A DNA stretch of 64,000 nucleotides from Salinispora oceanensis (GTDB lineage Bacteria > Actinomycetota > Actinomycetes > Mycobacteriales > Micromonosporaceae): the NCBI RefSeq assembly GCF_000383575.1, contig NZ_KB911579.1:127707-191706 (forward strand). Reading direction: 5' to 3'. A program made the translations under genes and the position numbers. The notes beneath the pieces are model-generated. The model had not been told where the DNA came from, searched no databases, and saw only the letters and a program-made list of their open reading frames with translations. Of this stretch, positions 42,256 to 50,589 are shown one piece after another (the first letter of the stretch is position 1; every line of letters begins with the position of its first letter).

Positions 42256-43266
42256 TTAACGTGACGTGGCGTCTTCGTCTTCCAGATAGGCCGCGGCGAT
42301 CAGGGCCACCACCGGGTCGTCGTCGCGGGACAACCGTCTCAGCACCGGCTGCGCAACAGTTCGAGGCAGCTCCAGGATGGCCTGGGTGAGGCGGCTGCGG
42401 GCGGCGGAGTCCGCGGTCGGGGCGGCGAGTTCGTCGGAGAGTGCACTCACGATCTGTTCAGCGCGGGCTGGCTCCTCGGCCAGGGCACCCAAGTGCTCGG
42501 CCGCCTCGACGTCGTGCCCGCCCTCGACCACCAGGTCGACGAGGGCGGGCACGGCCGCCACCTCGCCGTGCGCACCCAGCGCCAGGGCCGCGTGTCGGCG
42601 GACCGTCGGGTCCGGGTCGTCGAGGGCGTCCACGAGCACCTCGGTCGCCTCGTCATCGGTCAACTCGGCAACCGCCTGGATCGCGCGGCGGCGGGTGTCC
42701 ACGTTCTCGGAGCTGGCGCCGGACGTCAGGGTTGCCAGGGCGTCGCCGTCCGCCCGCCCGAGCGCCCAGCGCAGCGCGCCGGCCACATTCGGGTCAGCCT
42801 CGGCGAGGACCGCGCCGGCCAGCAGCTCGGCGGGGACCCGTACCTCCGCGGTAGGGGCCAGGGCGCTCCGCTGGCGCAGGGCGGCGCTGGGTGAGTCGAG
42901 CCCGGCGATGAGTTCGGTGATACGCAGGACGTCCGGCCATCCGGTGGGCGCCGCGGCGGCAACCGTACGCAGCCGGTCGAGTAGCTCCCGTTCCCGGTCC
43001 AGCCGCTCCTCGGTCCAGCGGATGAGGTCGCGAACCAGACCGGCGGGCGTGCAGGTGGGATCCTGGAGCACCCGAGCGATCTGGCGCAGCGACAGCCCCA
43101 GCGACCGCAGGCCCTCCACGTGAAAGAGCCGCCGTACGTCCTCGTCGGAGTATTCGCGGTAGCCGCCCGCAGTGCGACCGGTCGGTCCTACCAGCCCCAG
43201 CGAGTCGTAGTGCCGAAGCATGCGGGTGCTCACTCCGGAGCGGCGGGCCACGTCGCCGATCAGCAT
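42256..43266 (-). CDS. MerR-family regulator with C-terminal HEAT repeats
   Basis: A 336-aa protein. MerR DNA-binding domain (residues 1-70: MLIGDVARRSGVSTRMLRHYDSLGLV, GGYREYSDEDVRRL), dimerisation helix (about 70-105), then repeated HEAT-like helices (about 125-330) such as DDPDPTVRRHAALALGAHGEVAAVPALVDL. HEAT repeats normally bind proteins, so the regulator may sense a protein or RNA partner. Its start overlaps the end of the upstream HEAT gene by 7 bp, giving an operon. Confidence 0.9.
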   Translation of the reverse strand: MLIGDVARRSGVSTRMLRHYDSLGLVGPTGRTAGGYREYSDEDVRRLFHVEGLRSLGLSLRQIARVLQDPTCTPAGLVRDLIRWTEERLDRERELLDRLRTVAAAAPTGWPDVLRITELIAGLDSPSAALRQRSALAPTAEVRVPAELLAGAVLAEADPNVAGALRWALGRADGDALATLTSGASSENVDTRRRAIQAVAELTDDEATEVLVDALDDPDPTVRRHAALALGAHGEVAAVPALVDLVVEGGHDVEAAEHLGALAEEPARAEQIVSALSDELAAPTADSAARSRLTQAILELPRTVAQPVLRRLSRDDDPVVALIAAAYLEDEDATSR

Positions 43267-43937
43267 GGCGGTTTCTTCTCCCTCCCCATCGGGTCCAGCT
43301 TGCCGGCGGCGAGCCGTCGCGCCTCCTCGGCGAGTTCGTCGTAGTCGGCCTCCGGGTCGCGTAGCAGCAGCAGCGTGGCGTGGGCGTGTTCCCGCGCCGT
43401 CGGCGCCGAGCTGTTGACGCTGGCGGCGAGGGCCGGCAGGGCCGCCGTACCGAGGCCGACCAGTGCCCGACTGAGGCTCAGCCGCACGTCCCGGTCCCCG
43501 CGGCCAAGCTGGCTGACCAGCTCCACGGCCAACGCCTCCTCCTTGTCTTCGGGGACGAGAGCGACAGCGGCCCGCCAGGCAGTCCGCGCGACCTCGTCGT
43601 CGGGGTCGCGCAGCAGAGTCCCGACGATCGAGGGGTACACGCTCCGGTTATTGATCTTGGAAAGCGAGTGCAGGGCCTGACTACGGGCCTGGGCCTGCTC
43701 AGATGTGAGCTCGGCGAGGAGTTTGGGCAGCGTGACCGCCTCCGGCAGGCGGGTGAGTGCCCAGGTGAGCATGTCCCGCACAAAGAAGTCCGGCTCGACC
43801 GCGCACCGCTGCACCAGCGCGGTGACAACACTCGGGTCGGGGTGCCCGCCGAGCAGCATGGCCGCCCGCAGCCGGGTTGACGACGCCTCGGCGCTCAGGG
43901 CCGCCACCGCGCGGCGGGTGTTCTGGACCGGGTTCAT
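43260..43937 (-). CDS. HEAT-repeat protein
   Basis: A 225-aa all-helical protein with about five HEAT repeats (PDPSVVTALVQRCAVEPDFFVRDMLTWAL; DPDDEVARTAWRAAVALV; RDVRLSLSRALVGLGTAALPALA). ATG 43937 is preceded by GGGAGG. It is the first gene of a two-gene operon with the MerR-HEAT regulator and sits just after a dyad operator. A scaffold or anti-regulator role toward that MerR protein is inferred. Confidence 0.85.
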   Translation of the reverse strand: MNPVQNTRRAVAALSAEASSTRLRAAMLLGGHPDPSVVTALVQRCAVEPDFFVRDMLTWALTRLPEAVTLPKLLAELTSEQAQARSQALHSLSKINNRSVYPSIVGTLLRDPDDEVARTAWRAAVALVPEDKEEALAVELVSQLGRGDRDVRLSLSRALVGLGTAALPALAASVNSSAPTAREHAHATLLLLRDPEADYDELAEEARRLAAGKLDPMGREKKPPC

Positions 43938-43966
43938 GGGTAGTACCACCTCCCGGCACAGTCAAG

Positions 43967-43987
43967 ACCTTGTCACGGTGTCAAGGT
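43967..43987. promoter_or_regulatory. MerR-type dyad operator
   Basis: The dyad has arms ACCTTGTCAC and GTGTCAAGGT around one G, with one mismatched pair. On the minus strand it includes TTGACA, a likely -35 element, 30-50 bp upstream of the HEAT gene start. Its placement suits the MerR-type regulator of the operon. Confidence 0.75.
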
Positions 43988-44068
43988 CAAACGGATCGGT
44001 CGAGCCGCCTCGGCTTCACCTGGAAACTGTGACAGGCTGCCGCCGGCACACCCGGACGAGGAGGTGCG

Positions 44069-45118
44069 GTGACGGAGCAGCCGACATCGGTGCTGATGCT
44101 CTCCCTCGGCGGCACGATCGCCATGACCGGCGGCGCTGGCGGCGTCGTGCCGACCCTCACCGCCGAAGACCTCATCGCCGCCGTCCCCGGTGCCGCCGAC
44201 ACCGGCATCGACGTACAGGTCCAGACCTTCTGCCAGCTGCCGAGCGCCTCCCTGCGCCTCGACGACCTCACCGCGCTCGCCGCCCTGATCGCCGAACGCA
44301 CCACGACCGGGGAAGTGGACGGCGTCGTGATCACCCAGGGCACCGACACCATCGAGGAGACCGCATACCTGCTCGACCTGCTGCACGGCGGCGACACGCC
44401 CATCGTGGTGACCGGGGCGATGCGCAACCCGACCCAGGCCGGTGCCGACGGGCCGGCCAACGTCCTCGCCGCGATCCACACCGCCGCCAGCCCCACCGCC
44501 CGCGGCCTCGGCGCGCTGGTGGTCTTCGCCGACGAGATCCACGCCGCGCGGTACGTCCGCAAGACGCACTCCACCAGTGGCGGCACCTTCCGCTCGCCGA
44601 ACGCCGGCCCGCTCGGCCGCGTCGTTGAAGGCGCGGTTCGGCTGCTCGCCTACCCGCCCCACCGGCTGACCGTGCCGCTGGCTGCGGTCACCCGAACACC
44701 CCGGGTCGGGCTGCACACCGTCACCGTCGGCGACGACGGAGCCCTGCTGGCCGGCGCCGAGCACCTGGACGGTCTCGTCGTGGCCGGCTTCGGTGTCGGC
44801 CACGTACCCCAACTGCTCATCAACCAGCTCACCGCCCTCGCGGCGACGATCCCGGTCGTGCTCACCTCCCGCATCGGCGCCGGCCCGGTCCTGGAAGCCA
44901 CCTACGCCTTCCCCGGCTCGGAGAGCGACCTGCGGCAGCGGGGACTGATCGGCGCGGGCTTCCTCGACAGCTACAAGGCACGTATCCTGCTGCACACCCT
45001 GCTCGCCGCCGGCGCCGACCGCGACATCATCGCCGCCGGGTTCGCCGCCGCCGGTGGCACCGGAGAGCCCGCCCACTGGCCCTGGGCCAGCACCCCTGAC
45101 GTCGGCCGGATTCGATAG
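44069..45118 (+). CDS. L-asparaginase / asparaginase-glutaminase family
   Basis: Hydrolyses asparagine to aspartate and ammonia (349 aa). The nucleophile Thr is in [14 protein letters not shown], and the second motif is [22 protein letters not shown] with Thr-Asp. Lys in [13 protein letters not shown] completes the active site. GTG 44069 has AGGAGG 6 nt upstream. No Sec signal is seen, so it is probably cytoplasmic (type I). It stands alone and is divergent from the MerR/HEAT operon. Confidence 0.92.
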   Translation: MTEQPTSVLMLSLGGTIAMTGGAGGVVPTLTAEDLIAAVPGAADTGIDVQVQTFCQLPSASLRLDDLTALAALIAERTTTGEVDGVVITQGTDTIEETAYLLDLLHGGDTPIVVTGAMRNPTQAGADGPANVLAAIHTAASPTARGLGALVVFADEIHAARYVRKTHSTSGGTFRSPNAGPLGRVVEGAVRLLAYPPHRLTVPLAAVTRTPRVGLHTVTVGDDGALLAGAEHLDGLVVAGFGVGHVPQLLINQLTALAATIPVVLTSRIGAGPVLEATYAFPGSESDLRQRGLIGAGFLDSYKARILLHTLLAAGADRDIIAAGFAAAGGTGEPAHWPWASTPDVGRIR

Positions 45119-45387
45119 AGGGATGGCTCACTGCCCACTCCTTTATGGAATGAGCAGGCACTGATCAACCTTGTTATGCTCATCTGGATGAGCCCCGCGC
45201 GACTCGAAACCCCCAGGTTCCGACCTGAACCCAGGCTGGGTCAAGACGTCCGCCGCCTGGCGGGGCAGCCGGTTACGTGATTCTCTTGTCAGATTTTTGA
45301 CAACTGAACCCGGGGGTAACATTCTCAAGTAGAGTGTGACGCCCGACACAGAATGTCGGGCGTCCACCAGAGATAATTCGCTGGTCT
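45119..45387. other. Spacer and leader of the NTPase gene
   Basis: About 270 bases. Contains an inverted pair ATGAGCA/TGCTCAT (about 45150-45184), TTGACA at 45297-45302 as likely -35 element, TAGAGT at 45330-45335, and the hairpin at 45339-45363. No gene is seen. Confidence 0.55.
45339..45363 (+). promoter_or_regulatory. Perfect hairpin in the NTPase leader
   Basis: ACGCCCGACA (45339-45348) pairs with TGTCGGGCGT (45354-45363), 5-nt loop, 24 bp before the start of the NTPase gene. It could be an operator, an attenuator or a cap on translation. Confidence 0.6.
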
Positions 45388-47460
45388 TTGTCATCTACCG
45401 ACGTGGCTAGCCGGCACATTCGGACGTTACATCCTCAGAAGGGTGTAGGCGCTTTGGTTGCGAAGCAGGTCTACGGCCGCCTGGATGCTGTGACATTGGT
45501 TCGGGCCCTGATGGAACGACCTCTCAACGTAGGCGGTCGCCCCACCACCACAAGGTCTCCGGTAATTGTCCTCGAAGCCCCGGCAGGTGGCGGCAAAACA
45601 GCCCTACTGGAGGCGATGGCTGAACTACTTCATCAGCGCGTACCCTACGCTTTTGTTGATCTGACCACGGTTACCACCCGAGCCGACCGTGACGCCACTG
45701 TCACCAATCTCCTGTCCGCGCTTGCCTTCGAACTGTCACGCAGGTGCCACAGATACGGAACACTTCGCTTTCCTCGGTTCGTTGTCGGTCAACTCGTGAT
45801 GAGACTCGACCTGTCCCGCGACGATCCTGGCTTGGCCCGTAAGCAGGCAACCGACGCGCTGAAGGCGCACCGCCGCCTCGACCAGATGCTCGATATTTTG
45901 GAGGAGGCGGCTGGCACGGTAACCGGCCTCACACCGATTCAGCCCCAAATACCGAGCAGCATGGTGCGTGGAACCCTTTCACTGCTGGTGGACGGCATGA
46001 CCCGATGGCTCCCCCGGCTCACCCTCGGCCGCTTCCAGGACTGGTACGGCCACCGTGACCGCGGGCTCCAGGATGACCCGATCAGCACCCTGGTTGGGCT
46101 GAATCGCTGGGCTCACTCCCACGCCACCGGGGGTGCTCAACAGCGCATCGACAACCTGATGTCAGCGGCCTTTCTCGCCGACCTTCGACATGAGTTCGCC
46201 AGTAGCCGGCGAAGTGTGGGCTGGTCGCTCAACTGTGTCGCCCTGCTGGACAACGCCGACTCTGACCTGGCCCGCGACCTCCTCGAAACACTGGTTCGGG
46301 TACGCGGCGACGACCTCGATCACGGCTACGCCGTTCCCGACCCACTCACGGTCGTCGCCACCAGTAGGGGACGCCTCCTCGCCAAGGTCAACCGCGCCGA
46401 CCAGGTAGCGCTGTCCATACCGTTGGTCGATAGCTACAAGGCCCTCAACCGGCGGGTACAGCCGTGGTGGCTGCGGTGCCGGCTAGACGATCTCACCGTC
46501 GACGAGGTCAACCTCATGGTGACGGATCTGTCGCTGGACCGCGACGATGATCATCAACTCGCGGCCCTGATCCACCAGTTCACCGGGGGTCACCCGGGGG
46601 CGACCCGGATCATGCTTGAGGCGATCACCGCCATCACTACCCGGTGGCGGTCGCTGGCCGAGGTACTCGACGGCGATTCCGGCGGGGTAGCAGTGGAGGA
46701 ACGGCTACTACAGCTCTTCCTGGACGGGGTCCCCGACGAGGCGAGAGAGGATCTCATCACCTGCTCGGCGGCGCGCACCCGGCACCAGGCCATCGAACTG
46801 GCGGTCAGACGGCGGGACCTTTTCACCGCGCCGGATCTGGTCATCGGCGAGTTGCGGGAGTCACCGATGTGGCTCCCTCGGGACGAGTGGGGCCCCACCG
46901 TACTGCGCCGGCTGCTGCTGCGCCGGCTGGCCGGGCGGCGGGATGGGGCAGCGACCTGGTCGGTGGTCCACCGCTGGCTACGAGAGGCAAGCCCGCTCGA
47001 GCACCGGGACGAGCGGGACACCCGTACCGCTCTCACAGCCGAGCTCGCCTACGCCCTCGCGGACGGCGACATCGAATTCGTGACTCGCAAACTCGATCAA
47101 CACGCGGTGGGTCGTGCCACGACCTGGCTGGCAATGGTGGAGGCCGTGACGTCGGTACCCGGTCGGTTGGACCCGTACGTCGAGCACACCGTGCAGGCGC
47201 GTGGCTTGACCAGCTGGCTCGGGCCCGGCGACGAACGGCAGCTGGCCTGCATCGCCGGGCTGGTGGCCCGGTTGTGGATCGCCGCCGACCCGTTCCGCGA
47301 CACCGGCCGCCGCGGATTACACCGGCAGATAGCCCGGGACTATGACGAGTTAGCGCTCTATCACCCGGAATGGGACGACGAGCTGTACACGCAGAAAAAC
47401 CGCCACCAGCAGTTGGCTCGCGTCTGGAGCGCCGGGCTGCACCAGAAGGAGACACCGTGA
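45388..47460 (+). CDS. STAND/AAA-like P-loop NTPase
   Basis: A 690-aa cytoplasmic protein. Walker A is LEAPAGGGKTALL (residues 64-71). The Walker-B-like strand is NCVALLDNAD (about 287), followed by LTVVATSRGRLL (sensor-like, STAND style). The C-terminal half is helical with no recognised effector. Start TTG 45388 or GTG 45403; neither has a strong ribosome site. It is translationally coupled to the membrane receptor downstream (GTGA). The local DNA is less GC-rich than neighbours, a hint of transfer. A signalling or conflict role is inferred. Confidence 0.75.
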   Translation: MSSTDVASRHIRTLHPQKGVGALVAKQVYGRLDAVTLVRALMERPLNVGGRPTTTRSPVIVLEAPAGGGKTALLEAMAELLHQRVPYAFVDLTTVTTRADRDATVTNLLSALAFELSRRCHRYGTLRFPRFVVGQLVMRLDLSRDDPGLARKQATDALKAHRRLDQMLDILEEAAGTVTGLTPIQPQIPSSMVRGTLSLLVDGMTRWLPRLTLGRFQDWYGHRDRGLQDDPISTLVGLNRWAHSHATGGAQQRIDNLMSAAFLADLRHEFASSRRSVGWSLNCVALLDNADSDLARDLLETLVRVRGDDLDHGYAVPDPLTVVATSRGRLLAKVNRADQVALSIPLVDSYKALNRRVQPWWLRCRLDDLTVDEVNLMVTDLSLDRDDDHQLAALIHQFTGGHPGATRIMLEAITAITTRWRSLAEVLDGDSGGVAVEERLLQLFLDGVPDEAREDLITCSAARTRHQAIELAVRRRDLFTAPDLVIGELRESPMWLPRDEWGPTVLRRLLLRRLAGRRDGAATWSVVHRWLREASPLEHRDERDTRTALTAELAYALADGDIEFVTRKLDQHAVGRATTWLAMVEAVTSVPGRLDPYVEHTVQARGLTSWLGPGDERQLACIAGLVARLWIAADPFRDTGRRGLHRQIARDYDELALYHPEWDDELYTQKNRHQQLARVWSAGLHQKETP

Positions 47461-49073
47461 CCAGGTCACCCATCGCGCGTGTCCGGCCGGACATCTTCGA
47501 GCCACCCACCACACCGCTGGAGAGAAGGCGGCGCAGGCGCAGGCGTATCGCCGCTGTCCTGGCCCTGGTGATCGTCGCGCCGAGTCTGCTGTGGGGCGGA
47601 ACCCTCGCGTACCGGGATCTGTCCTGCGGACCAATCGGTAATGGGATTTCCCGAGTCGACGGGCAGTGCGTCGGAGTAACCGACGGATCCTTTGTCTTCC
47701 ATCCGTACATCGAACAGATACAACAGAAAATCAGGAAGGAAAACGAGAAGGTACGCAATGGCGGGTACGGCAATCTGCCCTACGTGCGAATTGCCGTGCT
47801 GATGCCCATGACGGCGGACGACCACAGCGCGCTGACAATGGCCCGGATTCGGTACAGCCTGCAGGGGGCGTACGCGGCGCAGCGGCGGGCCAACGGCGGG
47901 GCGGACGACGGGTTCGGCGATCCGACACCGCTGATCCAGTTGTTGCTAGCCAACGAGGGCAGCAACCAGCAACAGTGGCGTCCGCCGGTCAGCCGGTTGA
48001 CCAGCATGACCACGGGGGCGCACCCGCTGGTTGCGGTGGTCGGTCTGGGAGTGAGCATTCCCGCGACGCAACTCGCGGCCGAGGAGCTGTCGAGACACCA
48101 GGTGGCCACGGTCGGTGCGGTACTCACCGCGGACACATTGCGGGCGGACAGCTTTGTTCAGGTTTCGCCGTCTAACGGGCATTACGCACTGGCGTTGAGA
48201 AATTATCTCGACCAGGAGTACCCCGAGGGGCACAGCGATCGTCGCCGAGGAATCGTGGTCTACGACCAGAACTCCGACATGTACACCCGGACACTCCGGG
48301 AGGCGTACGAGCAACACCTGGAAGACTTCATGGTCGAAGGTCCCGCACAGCAGTTCAACGGAATTCTGAACGAGGAGGAGCCCGTTCCACTATTCGACCA
48401 CGTCAGCACGCAGGTCTGTGCAGCGAAAGCAGTCCGGATCTTCTACGCCGGTCGAGTGAAGGAACTAAAGAGTCACTTTATTCCCAGCCTCGCCAGGAAA
48501 CACTGCGCCGACCGTGAGGAAAATAATGAGCAACTAACCATCATGCTCGGCAGCACCGGCCTGTCCTCACTCCGGGACGAAGAGACCGTGGACCTGCTCA
48601 AGCAGCACCGAATTCGAGTTGTCTACGCATCGTCAATCGACTCTGACGGCTGGAACGGACGCGCCGACGAAGTGTTGGGAAACGAGCAGGAGGATGGGTT
48701 ACCAGATGTGCTTACTGGTATGCCGGTCGGGTACCCGAGCTTCTACCAGAAGCTGCACGCACTGTTTTCCACCCAGGAGGCCGACGACGCGCTCGCCGAC
48801 GGCTACGCGGCGATGCACCATGATGCGGTCGCCACGGCTGTCCTCGCGACCCGGCAGGCAGCTCGAGAACGGAAGGAATCCGTCCCCACCCACAAGCATG
48901 TCGCGTCGGCACTGTGGAAACTCAACATCCTCGGCGAGGTTCCAGCGGCTGGCGGAACCCTGAGCTTCAGCCCGGAAGGGCTGGGCTGGCCCAGCGGCAA
49001 ACCCATTCCGATCCTTTCGATCCCACCAGACGCACAGCCACCCCTGCCAACATCGGAGCCCTACATCACCTGA
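47457..49073 (+). CDS. Membrane-anchored periplasmic-binding-protein-like receptor
   Basis: A 538-aa protein. Cytoplasmic Arg-rich N-terminus (ERRRRRRRR), one TM segment (about residues 32-50), then an external domain. CGPIGNGISRVDGQCVGVTDG (about 57-77) has a probable disulphide. The remaining sequence (about 100-420: VRIAVLMPMTADDH, VVGLGVSIPATQLAAEEL, GIVVYDQNSDMYT) follows the type-1 periplasmic binding fold of branched amino acid receptors. No permease genes are near, so it is a sensor rather than a transporter part. GTG 47457 overlaps the NTPase stop (GTGA) and has AAGGAG upstream. Confidence 0.8.
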   Translation: MTRSPIARVRPDIFEPPTTPLERRRRRRRRIAAVLALVIVAPSLLWGGTLAYRDLSCGPIGNGISRVDGQCVGVTDGSFVFHPYIEQIQQKIRKENEKVRNGGYGNLPYVRIAVLMPMTADDHSALTMARIRYSLQGAYAAQRRANGGADDGFGDPTPLIQLLLANEGSNQQQWRPPVSRLTSMTTGAHPLVAVVGLGVSIPATQLAAEELSRHQVATVGAVLTADTLRADSFVQVSPSNGHYALALRNYLDQEYPEGHSDRRRGIVVYDQNSDMYTRTLREAYEQHLEDFMVEGPAQQFNGILNEEEPVPLFDHVSTQVCAAKAVRIFYAGRVKELKSHFIPSLARKHCADREENNEQLTIMLGSTGLSSLRDEETVDLLKQHRIRVVYASSIDSDGWNGRADEVLGNEQEDGLPDVLTGMPVGYPSFYQKLHALFSTQEADDALADGYAAMHHDAVATAVLATRQAARERKESVPTHKHVASALWKLNILGEVPAAGGTLSFSPEGLGWPSGKPIPILSIPPDAQPPLPTSEPYIT

Positions 49074-49154
49074 GGTGTCGGACTCGACCCCGTTCCTCGA
49101 CAGCGGGTGGTCCGGCAGCGCCGGGCCGAGCCACGACGGTAGAGCTCCTCGGCC

Positions 49155-50501
49155 TCAGTCGGCGGTGTCGCGGACCGCCTGGGCGAAGACCTCGGAGCGG
49201 TGCTCGAAGTTCCGGAACCGCCCGTAGCTCGGCGCCGCCGGTGACAGCAGCACCACCCCGCCGGCCGGCGTGACCCGCCGGGCCAGCCGAACCGCCTCGA
49301 CCAGATCGTCGGTGACCTCGCACCGGACCTTCGGCAACCCGTCCAGCGCGGCGACGATCCGCGCCCCGCTGTCCGGTACGCCGATCACGGTGACCTCCCG
49401 CTCGGCGAGGTGATCGCGCAGCGGCGTGTAGTCCAGGCCCCGGTCGGCACCGCCGACGATCACGGTGAGCGGCCGCCCGTCGTACGCGTCGATCGCGTGC
49501 ATGGCCGCGTACGGGCTGGTGGCGAGGGTGTCGTCGACGAAGGTGAGACCGGACGGGTCAACGATCTCGGTGAGCCGGTGGGCCAGCCCCTGGAACCCGG
49601 CGACGGCGACCGCCAGGGTGTCCCGGCGCGCGAGCACGTCAACACCGAGCACGTCGAGCACGGCCAGCGCCACGCAGAGGTTGCCCTCGTTGTGCCGTCC
49701 GACCAGCGGCAGCACCGCCCGGGGGAAGAGCGGCTGGTCGCCGAGGTGGAACCAGGGCGCGCCGTCCGGGCCGCCCGCCACATGGGTGGTGTCGGGGGTG
49801 CCGGCTCGCACCACGGGCCGGTCACCGAGTTCGGCGGCGAGCCGGGGGTCGGTACCGTTGACCACGACGGTCTCCGGGCCGTGGGCCAGCAGGTTGAGCT
49901 TGTCGCGGTAGTACTCCCGTTCGCCCCCGTGGGCGTCCAGGTGCTCGGGGAAGAGCGCGGTCACCACCGCGACCCGGGGTGAGTCGGTCAGGTCGCTGCA
50001 CTGGTAGCTGGAGAGCTCCAGCACGTAGAGGTCGGCCGCGGGCAGGTCCAACGTCGGCACCCCGATGTTGCCGCCGAAGACGTTGGGCTGGTCCACCGCG
50101 GCGAGCAGGTGGCTGATCAGGCTGGACGTGGTGCTCTTGCCCTTGCTGCCGGTGACCCCGACGGTACGGGCGGCGTGGTCGGCCATCCAGAGCGCGGTGC
50201 CCTGGGTAACCGGCACCTGGCGCCGCCGCAGCTCGGCCAGCCACGGGTGGGTGTTCGGCACGCCCGGCGAGCGGACCACCACGTCGGCGGCGGCCAGCCG
50301 TCGCGCCCCCGCGTCACCGGTGACCAACGGTGCCGCCGTCGCCAGGAAGCCGTCCCAGGGCGGGCTGACCGTCGAGCCACCATCGTCCACGGCGACCAGG
50401 TCCGCCGGGCCGTGCGCGGCGATCGCGATCACCGCCGCTCGTCCCTCCCGGCCGGTCCCCCAGACCGCGACTTTGCGTCCGCGCAGGTCAGACAGGCGCA
50501 C
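49155..50501 (-). CDS. murD2: MurD-type ligase paired with MurL (MurD2)
   Basis: ATP-dependent Mur ligase (448 aa) that adds glutamate to UDP-MurNAc-L-Ala. The ATP loop is GVTGSKGKSTTSSLI, with FGGNIGVP and ELSSYQCSDL in the central domain and HNEGNLCVALAVLD / VDDTLATSP in the C-terminal region. GTG 50501 has GAGGGAG about 5 nt upstream, and TATATT at about 50517-50522 is the -10. It is divergent from murL, the pair known to use L-Glu then epimerise it. Assignment to MurD2 rests on that partner; classical MurD is not excluded. Confidence 0.85.
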   Translation of the reverse strand: MRLSDLRGRKVAVWGTGREGRAAVIAIAAHGPADLVAVDDGGSTVSPPWDGFLATAAPLVTGDAGARRLAAADVVVRSPGVPNTHPWLAELRRRQVPVTQGTALWMADHAARTVGVTGSKGKSTTSSLISHLLAAVDQPNVFGGNIGVPTLDLPAADLYVLELSSYQCSDLTDSPRVAVVTALFPEHLDAHGGEREYYRDKLNLLAHGPETVVVNGTDPRLAAELGDRPVVRAGTPDTTHVAGGPDGAPWFHLGDQPLFPRAVLPLVGRHNEGNLCVALAVLDVLGVDVLARRDTLAVAVAGFQGLAHRLTEIVDPSGLTFVDDTLATSPYAAMHAIDAYDGRPLTVIVGGADRGLDYTPLRDHLAEREVTVIGVPDSGARIVAALDGLPKVRCEVTDDLVEAVRLARRVTPAGGVVLLSPAAPSYGRFRNFEHRSEVFAQAVRDTAD

Positions 50502-50589
50502 TGGCTCTCCCTCGGAATATATCGACGACGTCGGTGGGTGGTCCGGGCGCACTCGGGCACGGCGGACGAACCAGGGCCTAGTATGGCGT

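Noticed and set aside
45187..45220. tRNA 3'-half-like sequence on the minus strand (TTTCGAGTC with GGGGCTCATCCA)
   Set aside because: The T-stem arms do not pair, and no anticodon arm or D arm is present upstream. I do not call a tRNA.
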